From Druceiella hillmani (lineage: Eukaryota > Arthropoda > Insecta > Lepidoptera > Hepialidae): a stretch of DNA of 64,000 nt. The notes below the pieces were generated by a model that worked only from the letters and a program-made list of their open reading frames with translations, searched no databases and was not told the DNA's origin. The stretch is from the NCBI GenBank assembly GCA_039881145.1, contig JAYKKI010000009.1:7412501-7476500 (forward strand), read 5' to 3'. Position 1 is the first letter of the stretch; each line of letters starts with the position of its first letter. Positions 34,301-47,070 of the stretch are shown here, one piece after another. The position numbers and the translations under genes were made by a program.

Positions 34301-36756
34301 ATTGGTAATATCAAAAATAATTATGTACTAGCAAAAGTTTATTATTATAATAATTTTAAAAAATTGTGTAGTGCAAAACGTTACAGTTATAATAATGTAT
34401 TCTTTTAGGCAGAGTGCCAGTCATATTTCATACTGATCTACCTTTTTGAATTTATATGTACTCGGCATGCATAGAAATGTCTTGTAAAAATTGGGAATTA
34501 GACACAAAAAAAAATTCAGCATTTATTCTCAGTGTTTATATTAAGAAGCAACTTAACAGTTGCTTTAAAAGCATATCAAAATTTGTCTTATCTTTTATAC
34601 AACCGGGTATTTTGTTTTATTATAAAACGTGCATAATATTTTATTCCCATTTAAAATTATACATGTTTATTTCATAATATACATAAATATTTTACTTCGG
34701 TGAGTCGAAGTTTTGGGTGCCGCGACTAGTTAAATATAGTTGAATAATATGCCTTTTGAATTAACTAAAATCTTTTACAACTAATATGGTTCTCTCAAAG
34801 AAAAAAAATTAAAAATATACTTTTTCGTATTTTCGTCACCCAAATTTTATTCCGTGCTGGAAAAAATAAGTTCCTCAGAATCGGCAAACCATTTAAAAAA
34901 CTGGAAATATAATGAACGAATTACAGTATTTTAATTCTATTTGTTTACTATTATTTTGATATTATTACCGTTTATTTTTCTTTACATTTTTTTCATGGGA
35001 CTTTCAAGCACTCTAATAACTCAATATAATTTTTATTTTGTCTTATAATAAATGGTCCAACTGCTTGCACTTCGTTTTAATGCACGCGCTACATCAAAGC
35101 AATAAAATAATTTAAGGTTAGAAACAATATTAATTACACATACCAATATTGAAAGATTCAGCAAAAGATTTTGCCCGCCTTTATTATATTTTTTAAGCGG
35201 CGCCACGTCATGAGCGGTGCATACTGGTACATAAACTGCAGGTCAATGAATAACACGATACATAGCGTGTTGTTCATTGACCTGCAGTTTTAAAAATATT
35301 AACATGTCCGTATCATTCCTCTTATTCGTATATTTTCTCCTATGTGTAATACCCTTATGTGTAATACCCGTTACACCATTGTTCTTAATTGTTGAATTCA
35401 TTTTGTGTCATCGACTTAGCTTTTCATTTTGTCTTTGTTTGTTTTCTAGAGCTTTACCGCTGTAGAGAGATTACAATTTTCAATACAAAGTAAGTTCTCA
35501 TACAAACATCGTCTTCAAGCGGTAGCATTAATAGCAGATATGCGAGAAGGTCGATTAGGTTAATGGCATTAAAATCAGTCTTATAAAAGTTTTATCTTCA
35601 GACACACTCGGGAGATATTTTCTGCTTTCTTTAAATACAATTACGTACGAGAAGTCTGCATGTGAATATATGAAGACGAGATCATCAAATAAATCTTTTT
35701 TGAAAATTTCTAAGATTATTTTTCCGGAATTGCCTCAAAAATTGGCATGTAAATACCTTTATTAACAAGTTCACCCCGATAGTATAATTAACCCTATAAA
35801 TAGTAGTAACACAGTTTATGCATTACAAAACTTTGAGAAGCAGACAACTTCTACGAAGATGCTATGCTAGTGCTCGACACATGAATTCAGGATGTAAAAA
35901 AGGAAAGTTTAATGGGATGCTGGGAAGCAGAAATTTTTTTCAGTAAATCAGCAAACAATTGATTATTTCGAGCAAGTTTTCTATGAGTTTAGTTCATGGC
36001 CATAAAATCATACTAAACTTTCTCTGACTATATTCACTGCATTTTTTTAATACCCAATTTAAAGAAATAAACGGTCGAATATTTTTTTTCAGTATTGGAA
36101 GTTGGTTAAAAACCGTTTCTCAATTATACGTCATCACAATGTCTTGGAATAAATTATTTTCTGGTATTGTTTCTTCCATTATAAAATATTTAGCTACTTG
36201 TTTCACTCCTTTGATTAACACTTTAATAATGACATATTATCAAAGATGAAGCGACGTGCGACTTTCGGTCATATAAATATATTGGTTTAAAAATAAAATT
36301 TTTTAAAAATTACTTTTTCATGAAATTGTTATCATAAAATTTACTTCTATCTATTTTGGTATTTCACAGTGCACTTTCGATTGTAGGTTAAAAAAATTAT
36401 AATTTTAGTAAAACTTAGTCTTTTCCATTTTTCATAAACTTTAAGCATTGCATATTAGTAAGAATGAATTACAATACATAAAAACAAATTCAAACATTAA
36501 TTGCATAATACCAGTTGCGTTAATTTTTAATTGCTGCCATTTTCAATTGGAAATGGAAACCTACTACGCATTCTGGGTAGAGTGGAAACCTACTACGGAT
36601 TCTGGGAAAAATATTATATATACTATGAACTGACTAAATATTATAATGTGTATATCATACCACAATCGAGATTTTTGACAAGACCTTTATCGTGCAAAGG
36701 CGGATCTGAGGTAGAAATTTTTGATCTTTTCACCAATATGACGAATCCAGCTTAAA
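34301..36756. other. spacer without recognisable gene
   Basis: It contains a palindrome at 35233-35290 and a short direct duplication, GTGGAAACCTACTACG, around 36560-36600. Frames of 60-75 codons here have no known motif. Confidence 0.4.
35233..35290. repeat. 58-bp palindrome
   Basis: AAACTGCAGGTCAATGAA and onward matches its complement ending at 35290, around a short loop and with one or two mismatches. Confidence 0.9.
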
Positions 36757-36758
36757 TA

Positions 36759-37553
36759 CGAGGTGTGGCTGAAAAGTTTTGAGCCTAAGAACCTTTAAGT
36801 ATTATTAGTGACTCGCGCAGCACACCACTAATTACGTATATCCTAAGAAATATATATGTCAATTTTCATGTCATTAGTATCATTACTATTTTAGCAACGG
36901 AACCATAAACGTCACCATGTCCGAGTCATCCGCACTTTGCACGAAATTGGAGCACTTTGCACGATTTTTACAAAGCTGTAATCAAGGAAAGGAAAAAGGA
37001 GAAAAACCGCTACAGAACTTCAAAATGGAAAGATCGGCGTTCAAGCTCATGTCCATTATTTTTTTGGGATTATGAGAGAATTTTGTTCATTCACATCTTT
37101 CGTAAAATACTACAATAAACAGAGACTATTACACCATCTTGTTGACAAAAGTGCGTCAAGTGGTTGTCGAGAAAAAGAGAGGCAAACTGGCGAAAGTCGT
37201 CCTGTTTTTGCAAAACAATGCACCCGTCCACACTGCACGACTTGCGATGCGTTCCCTCGCTGAGACAGGATTTGAAGAAATCAACCACCCACCCTACAGT
37301 CCAGACTTGGCCTCTAGCGATCATTTTCTTTTTTCAATTTTTTAACGCTGAAAACGGAGATTTTCCAGTGATGAAGCAATAAAGACGGTCGTAAACAAAC
37401 AGTTCGAAGACTAATACGGCGAATATTTTTTAACCGGGTTAAAAGCTCTTTTTAATAAATGTAAGAAGTGTATTGAAATAGAGGAAGATTAAATTGAAAC
37501 ATAATTTGTTTACACATTTCTATTAGCATTTTTAATACCTTAACCGAACCTCG
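36759..37553 (+). mobile_element. internally deleted mariner element with both terminal repeats
   Basis: The element starts CGAGGTGTGGCTGAAAAG after a TA and ends with the inverted TTAACCGAACCTCG before a TA. It is therefore bounded by a mariner-type TA target duplication and imperfect terminal inverted repeats. At about 795 bp it is well short of a typical 1.3-kb mariner. Inside are a short N-terminal remnant and a C-terminal transposase remnant. It lies in intergenic sequence and is non-autonomous. Confidence 0.85.
37108..37345 (+). pseudogene. mariner transposase C-terminal fragment (DD34D type)
   Basis: The plus frame contains VEKKRGKLAKVVLFLQNNAP, then VHTARLAMRSLAETGFEEIN and HPPYSPDLASSDHFLF. 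The last is the mariner signature H-P-P-Y-S-P-D-L-A-P-S-D. The second catalytic Asp (normally Q/H-D-N-A-P) reads Asn, while the third (S-S-D) is present with 34 residues between the two sites. The first catalytic region and most of the DNA-binding domain are missing. A remnant starting MSESSALCTKLEHF at about 36918 may be the N-terminus. It cannot encode an active enzyme. Confidence 0.9.
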
Positions 37554-37559
37554 TACAGC

Positions 37560-39355
37560 GTGAAATTCCAGTTTTAAAACAATTGTAGATGGAAATAAAA
37601 TCGAAGATAATGGGAATCATCAATTAACAGAGCGACAGACATAATTACGTTTGAAAGTAAATGACCAACAAATAAAAATAAGCGGATGCCGAAGTAGAGT
37701 ATTTTAATTTCTTTTGATTTTTATTCGGGGCTTTATTTATTTGTACCGTGAATTAAGTCCATTAGATAATCGCTGCTTAGTTACTTATGCTTAATTAGTA
37801 TGATTTTTGACAATTTTGAATTAAGGAATTAAATTAAGAATAAACGTCTTCAGCAACTAGTCCTAGCATTATGAATTTTAATTAGTATTTAACTGTTAAC
37901 TATGAAATTTCTTCATGATCTTCTTCTTCATGATCTTCATCTTCTGCCAAGTTTTATGAAACAAACCTCGAGGATGACGACAAATAGATCACCTGAGAAA
38001 AATCCTGATGTCATGGCATGAGGATATGGACATGAGGAAGCCTCGAAATTAGTGTCGTTGTCATTGGATCGCCATACGTGGAAACGTATTGTGGAATAGA
38101 CCAAGGTTTTGCGTGAATGGATTATGTTAACATTAAATATAATAACCAATGAAATAAATAATGAAAGAAAATATTCATTTGCTAATGAGAACCGATTAAA
38201 CAATATTTAGTACAGCATTGTACTAGTTTTCGCTTTTAATTTTCTTGACAAGTATTTGTTTTCACACACAGAGTTTGTTCAACTATTATCATGGTCAAGT
38301 AATGTCATGAAAAATAATTTGTCGAGACTGTATATTAACTTTAAGACGATGTCAAATAATTAATCAAAGTTATGAGGATTAGATGATTTCAGAATGACTC
38401 CGATCAAATTATCAGACCATTCTGGCAGTTAGTAGGGAAAAAAATTGCCTCTCGTGAGGTGGACTAAAGACAATTCTATGCATTGTTTGGTTTATACTGA
38501 ATATCTTGGATATGTGTTTTATTTATGTTCTACATATTAGTCTAATATAATGTAAGTTATTTAATAAAGTTTTATGCAATATTAAAAAAGGTAGCGACAT
38601 ATATTTATACTCAATAACTTATATTTTGTATAATATTTAAGTAATATGATATATATTTTTATGTAATAAACAATTTCATAGAGCTATATACGAAAATTCA
38701 GGATGACATTTTTTTGTGAACAATTATTTTAAATTCATAACCTTACAAGAAAAAAAGTAAATGAAAAAGACATTAAGATTTAAATAGTTTATAGAGAAAA
38801 TAAATTCATGTTCATTTTTTCAGCTAATATTTTATTTATTTAAGTATATTTCTTGCAAGCTTATAAATAAAATTATATAATAACAAACTGAAAAAAAATC
38901 TCTAATAGTTAACCATAGCGAATCAAGCGAAAAAAACAAGTACTTTGGTTGGCTATAGATAACATGAAAAAGCTACTTTTGTATATTTCCATAATAAAAT
39001 AAGGATATTTACAAAGATACAGATATGAAAAATACAAAATTACCGTAAAACTAAACAAAACAGCTCCATATTAAGAGTAGGGAAAGTATAACGATAGGTT
39101 AGAGAAGTAATTTTGTTTTGCCCATTACTAGAGGCAATGTAATTTCAGATGACGTTTAAATGCAGACTATGAGTATTTAGTTGATTCCATAAACTAGTAA
39201 CCATACGGTAAATATTCTCCATATAATACATTTCCATAATGACGGAATTTAGGGGATGGTCTTGTGTATAAAACATTTTGGGCTGACAGCTATTTGAATT
39301 TAGATAGGGGGAATGAGAAAGTTATGGGATTATTAAAGATTTATACAAAAGAAAT
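37560..39355. other. spacer without recognisable gene
   Basis: No gene or transposon feature is supported. A minus frame at 37937-38203 is not recognised. Confidence 0.4.
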
Positions 39356-39359
39356 AGGA

Positions 39360-39580
39360 GATGGAAGTTGCATCGCATGCATTGTTGCGGTCATGGACCT
39401 CTGTGGCTTCTCCCACTCGCATACTTGTACACAGTAAACAAGTTGTTTCAATGTGTTCAGTACAGTTAAACGTGCTTGTTACTGGAGCGACGTGCAGGCG
39501 TGGCAATCTTGTACAATAGCAGAGCCATTTCTTCGTTCACTGTGCGCGCGCGTTTAATCTAGCACCGAGTGTATTCTGCG
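39360..39580. other. GC-rich, CpG-containing island
   Basis: In a background of about 70% A+T this block is much richer in G+C and includes GTGCGCGCGCGTTTAATC. TTCAGTACAGTTAAACGTGC near 39458 resembles an initiator, and GCGACGTG about 30 bases further could be a downstream promoter element at slightly wrong spacing. It may be an orphan promoter, a 5' exon or a transposon piece. No open frame follows convincingly. Confidence 0.3.
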
Positions 39581-40366
39581 TTTAAAATAATATAATAAAT
39601 AATTAAATGGACACATTTTATTTTTAAGTATTAAGAACGATTGTACAAGAATGAACCTCCATTTGGATGAGTAAACATTAACATAGGCATATGTTAACAA
39701 AATTATAGAATGAAATGTCAATGTTTGGAGGTATAAAAAACAAGTATACTCTCAATGTAAGTTTGTGTAAGAAATATATCCTGAATTAACGCAAAACATA
39801 AGTCTTTCGTTTTTTGTTACAAATGGTGGTTTTCATTTTCCAAATAAGCGCCGAGCTAATCTCAAACCGTTTTGGCTCTTCTGGTACACGTATTATTTCG
39901 CTTATTTCTTTACGTATTATTTCTCCTTCTTTCTCTCCGTCTCTCTCTCCGTCTCCGTAATCTCAACGTAGCGATTTGATATGCTGTATCGTTACTGCCG
40001 CACCTATCTCATATGATATTATGTTTCAGACAACATTTTTAATTAATAATCAAGTATATTCCACACGTATATCCATCGGCCTGTGTGAAATAAAGGTTTT
40101 CCATTTAAAATGTTGTAAGCTCTTTTTACTATTCATGTTACAACCTTTATATTAAAACCTTTGTTGAAATATTATCTTTCAACGTATATTTCTCCTACAT
40201 TTTCAGGCTCCTCGTATATTTTTGGGTATTGAGGGATTCAAGGGGTATGTTTCATTTCCAATTAAGGAATTAGATTTTACAATGGACGAATTAGGAAAAT
40301 TTTGAGGTGGTGGAATACAGAATTTTTCATTCTGAATAATTTATTTTAGTTTCCAAAAATTAGAAG
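39581..40366. other. spacer with a pyrimidine-rich tract
   Basis: A CTCCTTCTTTCTCTCCGTCT-type tract occurs around 39930-39960. No gene is seen. Confidence 0.4.
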
Positions 40367-40419
40367 CTCCTCTATTCCTACTTTAATACAAGAAAAGTAT
40401 TAAAGTAGTAATAGAGGAG
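40367..40419. repeat. 53-bp palindrome
   Basis: CTCCTCTATTCCTACTTTAA and its complement flank a loop of about 10 bases, with one mismatch. Confidence 0.9.
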
Positions 40420-40633
40420 TAAGTAAAGAGTAAGTATCCGCTATTGTTTTAAAAATGACCGAACATAATTTTTTGTATTTCAAATATTTCGAACCAGAAT
40501 AATTCGGGTAATTGACACGTAAATGGGGGAAATTGGCAAAGCTGGGGAATATTTATTGAAATAAAGTCTTGAATGCTCTTTTTAACAGTTTTGGGTTTTG
40601 ATATTGCATTACCATTGAAAGATTTTCAAACAG

Positions 40634-40806
40634 TATCACATATTTCATAAGTAATGTTATTTATAGCACCTTCTTTCACGACGAAAATGTCCACTGTCCT
40701 AATAATTTAAAGGTTTTTCGGAAAAACCTTTAAATTATTAGGACAGTGGACATTTTTGTCGTGAAAAAAGGTGCTATAAATAAAATTACTTATGAAATAT
40801 GTGATA
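40634..40806. repeat. 173-bp near-perfect palindrome
   Basis: Arms of about 80-85 bases run from TATCACATATTTCATAAGTA to the mirrored copy ending at 40806, with a very short centre at GGTTTTTCGGAAAAACC. Differences between arms are few (for example TTCTTTCACG against GTGAAAAAAG). No coding capacity and no target duplication are evident. Confidence 0.92.
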
Positions 40807-42750
40807 TGTATCTAAAATAAATAAAATATACATTATATTATTTGCACCTCGCCTACTAAAAAAGACATGTAAGAATCTCAAATATTGCTTTAGAAAATAA
40901 GTAAAAGACTCCACAGGTTATTCTTATCGACAATGGAGACGTTCGTGAAGATTTTAAACATAGTCATCAAATAATGAAATTGTGTTTGAGGAAACTGTCC
41001 AGAAATACATCGAGAAATGTTTATGAAACTAAGTGGAACACCTGTTGGTCCCAGTAAAAAACGTAAAAGTGCGTTACAATTTACATAAAGGTTTTACATA
41101 AATAAAAAAAAAGTTATGATTATTAATTAAAAATATTAAAATGCATTGATCCCGTTGATGAGTAAATTTAGTTTTGCATAAAAGTTGAAGGTCAGAAACA
41201 AAATTGGTCCGGTAATATTAGGTCAAATGGAAAAACTACAAAATAATGATAAACAAATGGAATTATGATCAGAAAATCTTGAAAAAAAAAAGTCTTCAAG
41301 GATTATTATGGATATAATTACTGCGAATTACAATAAAACAGTCCAAATTATCATAGCCACGAAGCAGGTTTCTAAAACACTGATACTCAATTACGATATT
41401 TTGTGCATTAAAAATGATTGTAATAAGAGACTGCAAATAATACGCTGTTGTTATTTAGTACATCAACAAATAAAGACAATTAATAAATTGGTATCATAGT
41501 AACTAATTGCAATAATAATTATTATTTATACCAGTGCAGTGATACTGATTAAAATAGGAAAGGATATTGTCTAATTATAAAATAATATACAAATAATAAG
41601 GAAAACAAATACATTAGATAATTTAGAAACCAATTACGTCAGTATATTAAGATTGTTTAAAATAGGCCAACATGTGGTTTTGCTGTTAATTAAGATATGC
41701 AAATGAATATACTCAATTATTGTTTTGGTATTATTTAGTGATTGTGTATGACATATTTTTCTCTTCAAATAGACAAACTTTTTAACTTAATGTTTTGTGT
41801 TATTTTATTTAGAATATTATCAAGGATATTTAAAGACATTCTTGTGAAATCATAAGAAAATTTTCAATATTCCCGTAGTCTTCACACAAGTTGTGAAATT
41901 CCTCATTATTCTTTCGATGACTTTCGTGTTTGACATCCCGAACAATAATTAAATCTTACCTAACCTAATTACTTTATATTAATAATAACAATTCCTTAAT
42001 AACCAATTTTGCAAAACACCCGCGTATAGCCCGCCTGAAAAGCCTCAATTATTATCTTTTACAAATCAGCATGCGTACTTTTGAAAGAAGGTTCTGACTA
42101 CTTATAATAGTAGCCTTTATTTAATCCGACACATGGATTATACAGAGAACTCTGTGATGTTTTCAATATTTCAATTTATTATATATGAAAATTTCCTAGA
42201 AAGGAGGGCATTAAACAGTAAGTTTCCAAAAGTTGTTATGGTGAAACTGGGAATATTGCGGTAAAAATCTACATATTTTCAATGCATTCTTACAAGTATC
42301 GTTATTATGATTACGAAATGAAAGGTAGACAGGCAAATTCATAAACTTTTCTCGTCATATAATGGAAGTTCGTAGTAGTGACTTTGCGCATTGGTTTAAA
42401 TATTGCTGTTTTGTTTTAAATATATTGTTATTCAATTTAAATGTTATGAATAATGATGGCAATAAAATATTATTCCATTAAATACAAAAAGTGTTAAGAC
42501 GATCTCAACTAATATATTATTTTGAAAGATCTGTTAGCGTAGAAAAATAGTCTAGGAATTGAATGAAATGAAATAAATGGAACACAAGTTATAAATTCAA
42601 TTGCTCTTCCCCAAAGAAATAAATAGGTCGCTAATAAAAAGTAGCTAACCATAGTGTCATACAGTACTCCTTGAGTAGAGTCAGTTACGAAGGAAGGTAC
42701 ATGTTAAATACATGCAGATAGCTGCGCGCACATACGCACTCACTGAAATT
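40807..42750. other. spacer without recognisable gene
   Basis: AT-rich. A 63-codon frame at 41308-41499 is not recognised, and no repeats stand out. Confidence 0.4.
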
Positions 42751-42752
42751 AT

Positions 42753-42754
42753 AC

Positions 42755-42812
<58 letters not shown>

Positions 42813-42813
42813 G

Positions 42814-42864
<51 letters not shown>
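42753..42864. repeat. (TA)n microsatellite
   Basis: TA repeats with ATG/TAC interruptions. Overlapping Tyr/Ile-rich frames are artefacts. Confidence 0.95.
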
Positions 42865-42866
<2 letters not shown>

Positions 42867-45470
42867 ATATGCCACATAATCTTTTTTCAGAAACGATTTC
42901 AAAAACTTTCTTATTTTATTGGCATATTTTTCAATCAAAAAATTTTAAGAAAGGGCCTTTTGTCTTTGCGGAGTAAGCCTAGAAATAGACTCAAAATTTA
43001 GTAAGTGAAAGATTATAATTTTTGTGAGTAATGGGACGGAGTTATGCAAAACGGACGAACCCACAGAATATCCGATTTCGAGGTTTTTGGTGTTTAATAT
43101 TTTGTTAGGTGTTTTTTACTTTCTACAAAAGTCATTCTAGCTGCGAAAATTGTTGATATTAATAAAGGATTTCTTATAATAACAAATGGAGAAACAAATA
43201 TTGTGAGTTTTGTAAGACTGATTCATTCTGCTCGTATCACCAATTAGTTAAAAGTAAATGGATAAGAAACGATCCAAGTTGTTTGGTTCTGTTTTTCAAA
43301 ATACAAATCTGTAGAAGGCAATGTTCTTATTTTTTGCTAAATCGATCAAAGTCACTTAAATCAATCTTAAATAATGCAGATTGATGCTCTGTCTTTTTAT
43401 TTTTCAATATCAATCCTAACAAATACTTCATCTTTAGTATATTTTTTTATTTTCTTATTAGTGGCAGGTTTGCTCCCACATGATTATAATTGGGCCAACA
43501 AAGCATAGGAATTTTTTAGCAGGTGATGACACTGACTAGCGATTTCTCTAGTAATAGTTCTTAACCTTTTCTTCCACAGAAAATATTTTATTGCTAGTAG
43601 CTGTTATTTTATGTGGTATTAATTATTTATATAAATGTATTATTTAATTTTAATGAGATGTAAGGTCTACTGATGACTTTTTGTACTTATAGTAGAGAAA
43701 AATAGCGACAAGGAAGATAATCTGTGTAACAATGTCAAGAGAACGGACAAAGAGATGTTAGAAATGACTCTCAACGGTTAAAGCCATTTTACTATCAGAA
43801 CTACAGAAAAATCATTATTGTTTGGTAAGTTGAAAAGAATTTTTCATTTAATTTTGTTTTTGTTTTTTTATTTAATATTTATTTGAAGTCTTAGGAAAGC
43901 TCACAGACTCTTGATTGAGGTCTTAATAACAATAATAAATATGGCTCATTATAATGACGTTCCTGCCTTATGGAGATACTGGGTATTGTAAATTCTAAGT
44001 TTTAAATTTAATTATTTTTGTGCTATAATAATAGGTTAAAAAAATTGTAGATACGTAACTTTTCTATTATTATATTATATATTTTCATTGGTTGTTCGTA
44101 TCGATGTATACTCAAAAAAATTTCACAACTATTGAAAATATTTGAAACTTAATTCTTTTTGCCTTTAGTTTAGTTGATTATCTCAATCCAACTACCTATA
44201 AATAAGTACAAAAATTATTTATTTTGGAATGGAGATGGAAAGTGCTAAATAGGTATTATTAGAAGAAGGGTAGAGTAAAATTGATGAATCGAGAGTTGTT
44301 CATGATTTCAAAGTTCTTAGTTATGATGTTGCTCAAAATGAGCAACATGCAATATTTGAGGGCTAATAATTATTTAGCAGAGATTACTGAAAAAGGGAGG
44401 TTCCTGTAACAAGAATAAATTCTGACAAAATATTTATAATAACTGTAAATGATTATGCAGTCATATTAAGTAAGGATGATCTCCGAATAATTATTGCGAA
44501 TGAAGAAATGTTAATACTACAAGGCATGATGATGATGATAAATTATATCAATTGATGTCATTTGAAACGCTCAGTATTGTGCAAGCAAACGCTAAAATGG
44601 AGTTTAAAAATATTTATGAAGTAGTTATTGAGAATAAAAAATATCCCACAAGTGATGCTGATAAAACGGAAGAAGATACAGCGCTGATTTTACCAAGTTT
44701 AAATGCAGTAAAAAGAGAAAGTCAAAACAGTAAAAAGAGAAAGTGCGGAAGACTCTTGAGAGACGAAAGAAAAATAAAGCGGTACCAGAATCAGAGTTAC
44801 GTAACAACCAAGAACAAAACAGTGCTACCTAAAAGTTTTATCTAATATGCTGGATGATAACAGCACAACACATCAATTAAAAAAAATATACATCGTCTTT
44901 TAAATAAAATAAATTTGGAGTTAAAGAATGTATTTTCAAAACAAACAAATAAACAAAAACAAATAATTTATGCTATATCTTTTAGTAAACTTAGAGACGA
45001 CACGTGATTATACCTGCAGGAAGTAGATATAATAATCTAAATATTTATTGTTATATATTGTATGCGTAAATGAAGACTATGACAAAAACATTAACTACAG
45101 ATGTATTCAGTAATGAACACTTTTGTTGCAGTTGGGCTTCAGTTTTTTAAATTTTTACAATGATTTCTCAAAATATTCGACGCCGTCCAAGTTTTTCTTG
45201 CGCCTTGAAAATCAGAGGGCACTGGAAAGAAATATTCACATTTACAATGAAATAAAATTTTATCAAGGTCAATGAAATGTTTGGAGCCTTCGTCAAAAAG
45301 GGCTTAAACGACTGGGTAGTTATGTTCCACTTAAATAAAATATCATGCCGAGTGAGCCAATATTACAGAAAAAAATTAAATTTTTCATAAAGTTTCAAAT
45401 ACAGTGGGCATGCAAGGGTGCAGTAGATTGTGGAAATCCGTAATTATGGGGAAAGAAAAACAAAATATTG
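42865..45470. other. spacer with an unrecognised frame
   Basis: A plus frame at 44552-44845 reads as a charged, Lys-rich peptide with a repeated AVKRES/NSKKRK segment from a short internal duplication. It has no family resemblance that I know, and upstream sequence is broken in the same sense. No other feature is seen. Confidence 0.35.
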
Positions 45471-45873
45471 TTTCGAGATATTATTATAGCCACATAAAAT
45501 TATAGAATCTCCCACTAGTACCGAAACTGAATGACGTGTAGTAGATTTGTCGATTATCTTTATATGATGATACACAGATTCGTATGGTTACTAGAACCAT
45601 AAAAATCTGTTTAATATTACATTTTTTTAAAACAGAATAAACTTTTATGTAACATCTCCATACCCACCTGCTCATTTTTGGAACTCCACATTTCAAAAGA
45701 AAATAAAAGATAGTCAACTTGGTGAGCATATGTAATGAAAAAATAATTTAAATTATCAATTTATCGTAACTGATCAGTTCTTCTTCAAAACGATGTTTTT
45801 CAATCTAGTATTGCTTCAAAAAATTGTCGCATGTAATAAATCTTAAATCCAATGTTAAATTAGTTTTACTTAC

Positions 45874-46052
45874 AAATGTCTCCTTCAGGAAGATGTGGCT
45901 GTGGCTTGTGAATCAGGAAGATGTGTACCAGTGATTTATGCTCTCTATACTCTCCATCACCATTTTATCCATCACGTTGCACTTAGCTATCACCAATTCG
46001 TAGTCCTCCCTCTTGACTTGAAGGAAACTGCCGGTTGAACCAACCACGACAT
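45874..46052 (-). pseudogene. CRAL-TRIO copy C, decayed coding exon 1
   Basis: The minus strand still has a CTAG acceptor joined to ATG at 46052 and a GTAAGT donor after 45874. In between it follows exon 1 of gene B: MSWLVQPA, then in the next frame FLQVKREDYELVIAKCNVMD and KMVMESIESINHWYT, then PHLPEGDI. A one-base loss after codon 8 shifts the frame. An insertion of about 17-19 bases before the PHLP codons looks like a local copy of ATCTTCCTGA and neighbouring sequence. The exon is 179 bases instead of 163. With no downstream exons and a damaged leader donor, this is a dead truncated duplicate. Confidence 0.88.
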
Positions 46053-46489
46053 CTAGAGTGTGGTTATGAGTGTTTATTTAAACAACAGGCATGTTAGCAT
46101 CCTTTCTTATAAAATGTAACAACTGCTTTACCAGACAGTCAATTAAAAGACAATTTTTTTTTTAAATAATGCAATATACTATAGATGTAAAAATTTTGAA
46201 AATTGGCTAAAAGTAATTTGGTTAAAATTTACTACTCGCGGAAAGCTCCACCGTGAACATACTTGAGTCAACCAACGTGGAAAAGCTGGTGTTCATATAT
46301 TTTGATACGTTTGGTAATTATAGTCGTATTTTGTGTTAAGACTTAACATATTTTTGCTTTATCTTTAGTTTTTGTTTATTCTTATATGTTATTTTTTGAT
46401 TGTAAAATTATTGTACAATTGAATGCTTTTTTACTAACTTGCTTAACAATTTTTTATAGAATCATCATAAAGAGTATCTCTTATTGAAC

Positions 46490-46660
46490 GGCTGGATATA
46501 AGCTTCTCCAGTAAACGGTTAAGCCCATAATTACAACTCTGAGCTGGTGGATTGGATTGGCGTTTCTGCCCATCACTGATCTGTGGTATATTACAACCAT
46601 CACTCTAGTCTCGCTCGATAAGCGGCCGAATGAGGGCGGGATAAGGCTCTAGTAGAAAAC
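46490..46660. other. GC-rich block in copy C segment
   Basis: This block is unusually GC-rich (GATAAGCGGCCGAATGAGGG). Its edges (GGTATATTAC, GATAAGGCTCT) resemble 27145-27205 in the gene B intron, but the GC-rich middle is missing there, suggesting an insertion in C or a deletion in B. Confidence 0.4.
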
Positions 46661-46779
46661 ATTTTCAAAACTAACTCATAACAAAATACTGAAACCAGGG
46701 CCACTTAGAAAGCTATTTTCTATATTTCAATTCCCTGCTGATATTATAAATGTAAAAGTATTTTTTTTCTTTTTGTTTC

Positions 46780-47070
46780 TTATCTAATAACTCTCCAATC
46801 AAGAAATATGAACATGAGAAGGAAAAGGCGAATATAAACAAAGACACATGAAGACGCCCGACTGTTGACGTTATGTCGTGATATTAAACCGTATTGCTCT
46901 AAGCAGTTTACTCCCCCGTGTTCTTTTTCAGCTGAGTTATACAATACAATATTTATTTTGGAAAGGACTCTTCCTTTTAAAAAGGATTTATTATTAGTCT
47001 GTGTTTCACCGACACTGAGATCCGCTGCAACACTCGTAATTTTTCCTTCAATACACTCATCGAAAAACAA
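46780..47070 (-). other. unrecognised 96-codon frame
   Basis: The minus frame includes DECIEGKITSVAADLSVGET and then LYNSAEKEHGGVNCLEQYGL. Its composition is more protein-like than most AT-rich frames here, but it has no family I recognise and no gene context. It lies inside the duplicated segment without an open equivalent that I could find in gene B's intron. Confidence 0.2.

Noticed and set aside
37091..37324. 77-codon minus-strand frame
   Set aside because: It is the antisense of the mariner transposase fragment.
42681..43001. Further Tyr/Ile-rich frames on both strands
   Set aside because: They have the same cause: a (TA)n tract at 42753-42864.
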